A DNA stretch of 6,856 bases from an uncultured Ruminococcus sp. Its GTDB lineage: Bacteria; Bacillota; Clostridia; Oscillospirales; Ruminococcaceae. The notes below the pieces were generated by a model that saw only the letters and a program-made list of their open reading frames with translations, ran no database searches and was not told where the DNA came from. This document shows, piece by piece, positions 5,359 through 6,856 of the stretch (position 1 is the stretch's first letter; every line of letters starts with the position of its first letter). The DNA lies in the NCBI GenBank assembly GCA_945876405.1, contig CAMCOJ010000113.1, positions 1-6,856 of the forward strand, written 5' to 3'. A program made the translations under genes and the position numbers.

Positions 5359-6561
5359 TCATTTAGTAATCGTAACCTTACCTGAATCAAATACTTTTTC
5401 ATAACTTTCAAAGAGAGTTCCTTCCAGACTGAACTCTATCTTCTTTATGTCTGATACATCAATATCATACTTTTCGAGTTTCTCATTGTTTATGCATATT
5501 CTGCTGAGCTGCCTTTTTCCGGCACTTACAGAAAGTCCGGGATAACTGAAAACATAATCTATTACACAGTCATTTACTGAAACATTCTCAGCACTGAAAT
5601 CCATATCTGTGTCGGTATTGTTTGTAACAAGAACTTTTATACTGTAATCATCCTCATCTTTATCAATTCCGAAATATTCAATCTTTATACCTTCACTGTC
5701 ATATATACCCACACCTTCTATCAGCTCATCCTTTTCGCTGTTGCGTGTTTGCATAACTATATTATCAGATCTGTCTATTTCTTCATATTCCTTATCTTTC
5801 AGGATAAATGAAGTCTGAATCTCGTTTATATTATCTATACCAAGCTCTTCAAGTTCATCTACCTCAAATGCCAGACTGTCGCTCAGTGTCTTACCTGCCG
5901 GAATTACTGCATACAGAGAAGGATTAACCATATATTCATTAACTGAAGTATTACTCTCCGTAAGTGTAAACTCCTTATCGGTTTTATTTTCAATAAGCAG
6001 TTCAAGATCAGCATAAGAATCATATTCACCGTCATGAGTGAACTGTTTTGCAGTAATCTTTACATTCTCTGTTTCCCACAAAACCTGTTCGTCTATCTTA
6101 TTAGCAGGATTAAAATAACATTCTCCGTTATAGTCATATGAATAAGACGGCGGATCAACATCAATATCACGGTCAGGAGAAATTTCATCATGTGAACCGA
6201 TGGATATAATTCCACCGATTGCTGCAGCACCCAAAGCAGCCATTCCGCAGACCAGAACCGCTACCTTCAGACCAATTCTTCTGGCGGTTCTGTCTATATC
6301 CGGTCCTTTATATACCGGACTGTTATTTTCGGTAAATCCTACTTCAGCCTCAGGCTGTGCAGTCTGGTAGTTAATATTATTCTGATACGGCTGCGCAGTC
6401 TGATATCCCTGATAACCGGGATTTATCTCCGGCTGTCCGTTCTGATAATTCTGCTGTGCCGTTTCTGTACTCTGGGCAGGATAATCCGGATTCTGTTTTC
6501 CGCAGCTGGAACAGAATCTGTCGTCATTCTCCAAAAACTTTCCGCATTTTTCGCAATACAT
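5359..6561 (-). CDS. Membrane-anchored zinc-ribbon protein with two repeated C-terminal domains
   Basis: Function unknown; 400 residues. Residues 1-21 form a zinc ribbon with two CxxC pairs (C3-C6, C17-C20; MYCEKCGKF...FCSSCGKQN), the type found at the N-terminus of many Firmicute membrane proteins. A Q/N/Y/P-rich linker follows (about 22-85) with a repeated YQTAQP (53-58, 65-70). One transmembrane helix lies at about 97-121 (LKVAVLVCGMAALGAAAIGG), preceded by RTARR, so the zinc ribbon should be cytoplasmic and the rest outside. The exterior part looks like two related domains, about 160-272 and 286-400. Both start with a short (E)N/GxKI strand, carry ExxNxT/VTNNT-type strands and end in I-F-L strands, suggesting Ig-like beta sandwiches. 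The ATG has GGAGG (6574-6578) 12 bases upstream, longer than usual. It is flanked by terminators on both sides, so it is probably monocistronic from the promoter at 6608-6636. Confidence 0.85.
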   Translation of the reverse strand: MYCEKCGKFLENDDRFCSSCGKQNPDYPAQSTETAQQNYQNGQPEINPGYQGYQTAQPYQNNINYQTAQPEAEVGFTENNSPVYKGPDIDRTARRIGLKVAVLVCGMAALGAAAIGGIISIGSHDEISPDRDIDVDPPSYSYDYNGECYFNPANKIDEQVLWETENVKITAKQFTHDGEYDSYADLELLIENKTDKEFTLTESNTSVNEYMVNPSLYAVIPAGKTLSDSLAFEVDELEELGIDNINEIQTSFILKDKEYEEIDRSDNIVMQTRNSEKDELIEGVGIYDSEGIKIEYFGIDKDEDDYSIKVLVTNNTDTDMDFSAENVSVNDCVIDYVFSYPGLSVSAGKRQLSRICINNEKLEKYDIDVSDIKKIEFSLEGTLFESYEKVFDSGKVTITK

Positions 6562-6588
6562 TTATACTTCAGTCCTCCGATATTTTTC

Positions 6589-6631
6589 AAAAAAATTCCC
6601 GTCTTTTATCATAACATAAAACGACGGGAAT
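6589..6631 (-). terminator. Rho-independent terminator of the ECF transporter gene
   Basis: On the minus strand, ATTCCCGTC (6623-6631) pairs perfectly with GACGGGAAT (6595-6603). The stem continues, after one bulged G, with TTTTAT/ATAAAA to a 6-base loop. A seven-base U tract follows (6589-6595). It lies 21 bases beyond the stop codon at 6653-6655. Confidence 0.92.
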
Positions 6632-6636
6632 CTCAA
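6608..6636 (-). promoter_or_regulatory. Promoter of the zinc-ribbon gene, nested in the upstream terminator
   Basis: On the minus strand there is a -35 TTGAGA (6631-6636, five of six consensus), a 17-bp spacer and a -10 TATGAT (6608-6613, five of six) preceded by an extended TG. Transcription would begin near 6601, inside the 3' arm of the terminator, so the new mRNA could not form that hairpin. The leader would be about 40 bases and include the GGAGG at 6574-6578. Confidence 0.6.
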
Positions 6637-6652
6637 TAGAATATTTTGTTTT

Positions 6653-6823
6653 TTACATAATAATCCCTGTCGCAATTACAAGAATACATATCATAACTGC
6701 GATAAGGTCTGTACGGCCGAAGGAATACGTCTTGTATCCGCTTCCGGCATTTCTCCGGTTAAATCCTCTCATCTCGGCTGAAAGGGCACTGGCGTCTATC
6801 TTCTTTACTGATGATATGAGAAG
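6653..6823 (-). CDS. ECF transporter transmembrane component (EcfT/CbiQ family), C-terminal fragment
   Basis: Only the last 56 residues are present, because the contig ends at 6823. The fragment begins LLISSVKKIDASALSAEMRGF and ends in a hydrophobic helix (TDLIAVMICILVIATGIIM). This is how EcfT/CbiQ proteins end: a coupling helix with an A-x-RG motif (here AEMRGF) that docks on the ATPase subunits, a short basic stretch (NRRNAGSGYKTYSFGR), an aspartate, and the final transmembrane helix. Such proteins join two ATPases to a substrate-binding S component to import vitamins or metal ions; the substrate is not identifiable here. Any reading that begins MYKRQ at 6838 is an artefact, since those five codons are adapter sequence. 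The gene is cut by the contig end, not a pseudogene, as far as can be seen. Assignment rests on a short segment, so other membrane families are not excluded. Confidence 0.72.
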   Translation of the reverse strand, partial: LLISSVKKIDASALSAEMRGFNRRNAGSGYKTYSFGRTDLIAVMICILVIATGIIM

Positions 6824-6856
6824 CTGTCTCTTATACACATCTGACGCTGCCGACGA
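6824..6856. other. Sequencing adapter: Nextera transposase read-1 oligonucleotide (artefact)
   Basis: Bases 6824-6842 are CTGTCTCTTATACACATCT, the reverse complement of the 19-bp Tn5 mosaic end used in Nextera libraries. Bases 6843-6856 (GACGCTGCCGACGA) are the reverse complement of the remaining read-1 adapter. All 33 bases match the known oligonucleotide as I remember it. This is untrimmed library sequence, not part of the genome, and should be removed before annotation. Confidence 0.98.

Noticed and set aside
5282..5362. Upstream extension of gatC to 5362
   Set aside because: It would translate through the terminator hairpin. The ATG at 5279-5281 has an ideal ribosome binding site and gives the normal family length.
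1..6856. CRISPR array, tRNA or rRNA gene, insertion sequence or prophage remnant
   Set aside because: No regularly spaced repeats, cloverleaf, rRNA-like stretch, transposase or integrase segment was seen on reading both strands. The Tn5 mosaic end at the right edge is library adapter, not a resident transposon.

Overview
This is an AT-rich bacterial contig, almost certainly from a Gram-positive Firmicute. Strong GGAGG-type ribosome binding sites, sigma-A-like promoters, U-tract terminators, a gatCAB operon and an ECF-transporter gene all fit an anaerobic clostridial gut bacterium. A Ruminococcus-like (Oscillospiraceae) source is my guess from overall flavour and was not tested. Every gene I can support is on the minus strand, so the biological reading order runs from right to left. 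The last 33 bases (6824-6856) are not biological: they are the reverse complement of the Nextera read-1 transposase adapter, so genuine sequence ends at 6823.

Reading from right to left, the first gene is the 3' end of an ECF transporter membrane component (EcfT/CbiQ type, 6653-6823), closed by a strong terminator. A good promoter (TTGAGA, 17 bp, TATGAT with an extended TG) is nested inside that terminator. It should drive the next gene, a 400-residue membrane-anchored zinc-ribbon protein with two repeated C-terminal domains (5359-6561), which has its own terminator. Next comes gatC-gatA-gatB (5281 down to 2051), tightly coupled by a 4-base GTGA overlap and a 1-base gap, and ended by a bipartite terminator. 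It encodes the three-subunit amidotransferase that corrects Glu-tRNA(Gln) and Asp-tRNA(Asn). I found no convincing promoter between the zinc-ribbon terminator and gatC.

Below gatB lies a two-gene accessory unit (1847 down to 1283). It has a textbook promoter, possible operator repeats just upstream, and two small membrane proteins that are diverged tandem paralogues of a family I do not recognise. A 134-bp intergenic stretch rich in hairpins then separates them from a DMT-superfamily (EamA) drug/metabolite exporter gene (243-1148), which ends at a terminator. A plus-strand terminator at the left edge (129-164) suggests a convergent gene just outside the window.

The housekeeping content (gatCAB, EamA, EcfT) is ordinary. 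The best candidate for something undescribed is the paralogous small membrane protein pair with its own promoter. The nested promoter/terminator and the hairpin-rich intergenic element are secondary points of interest.
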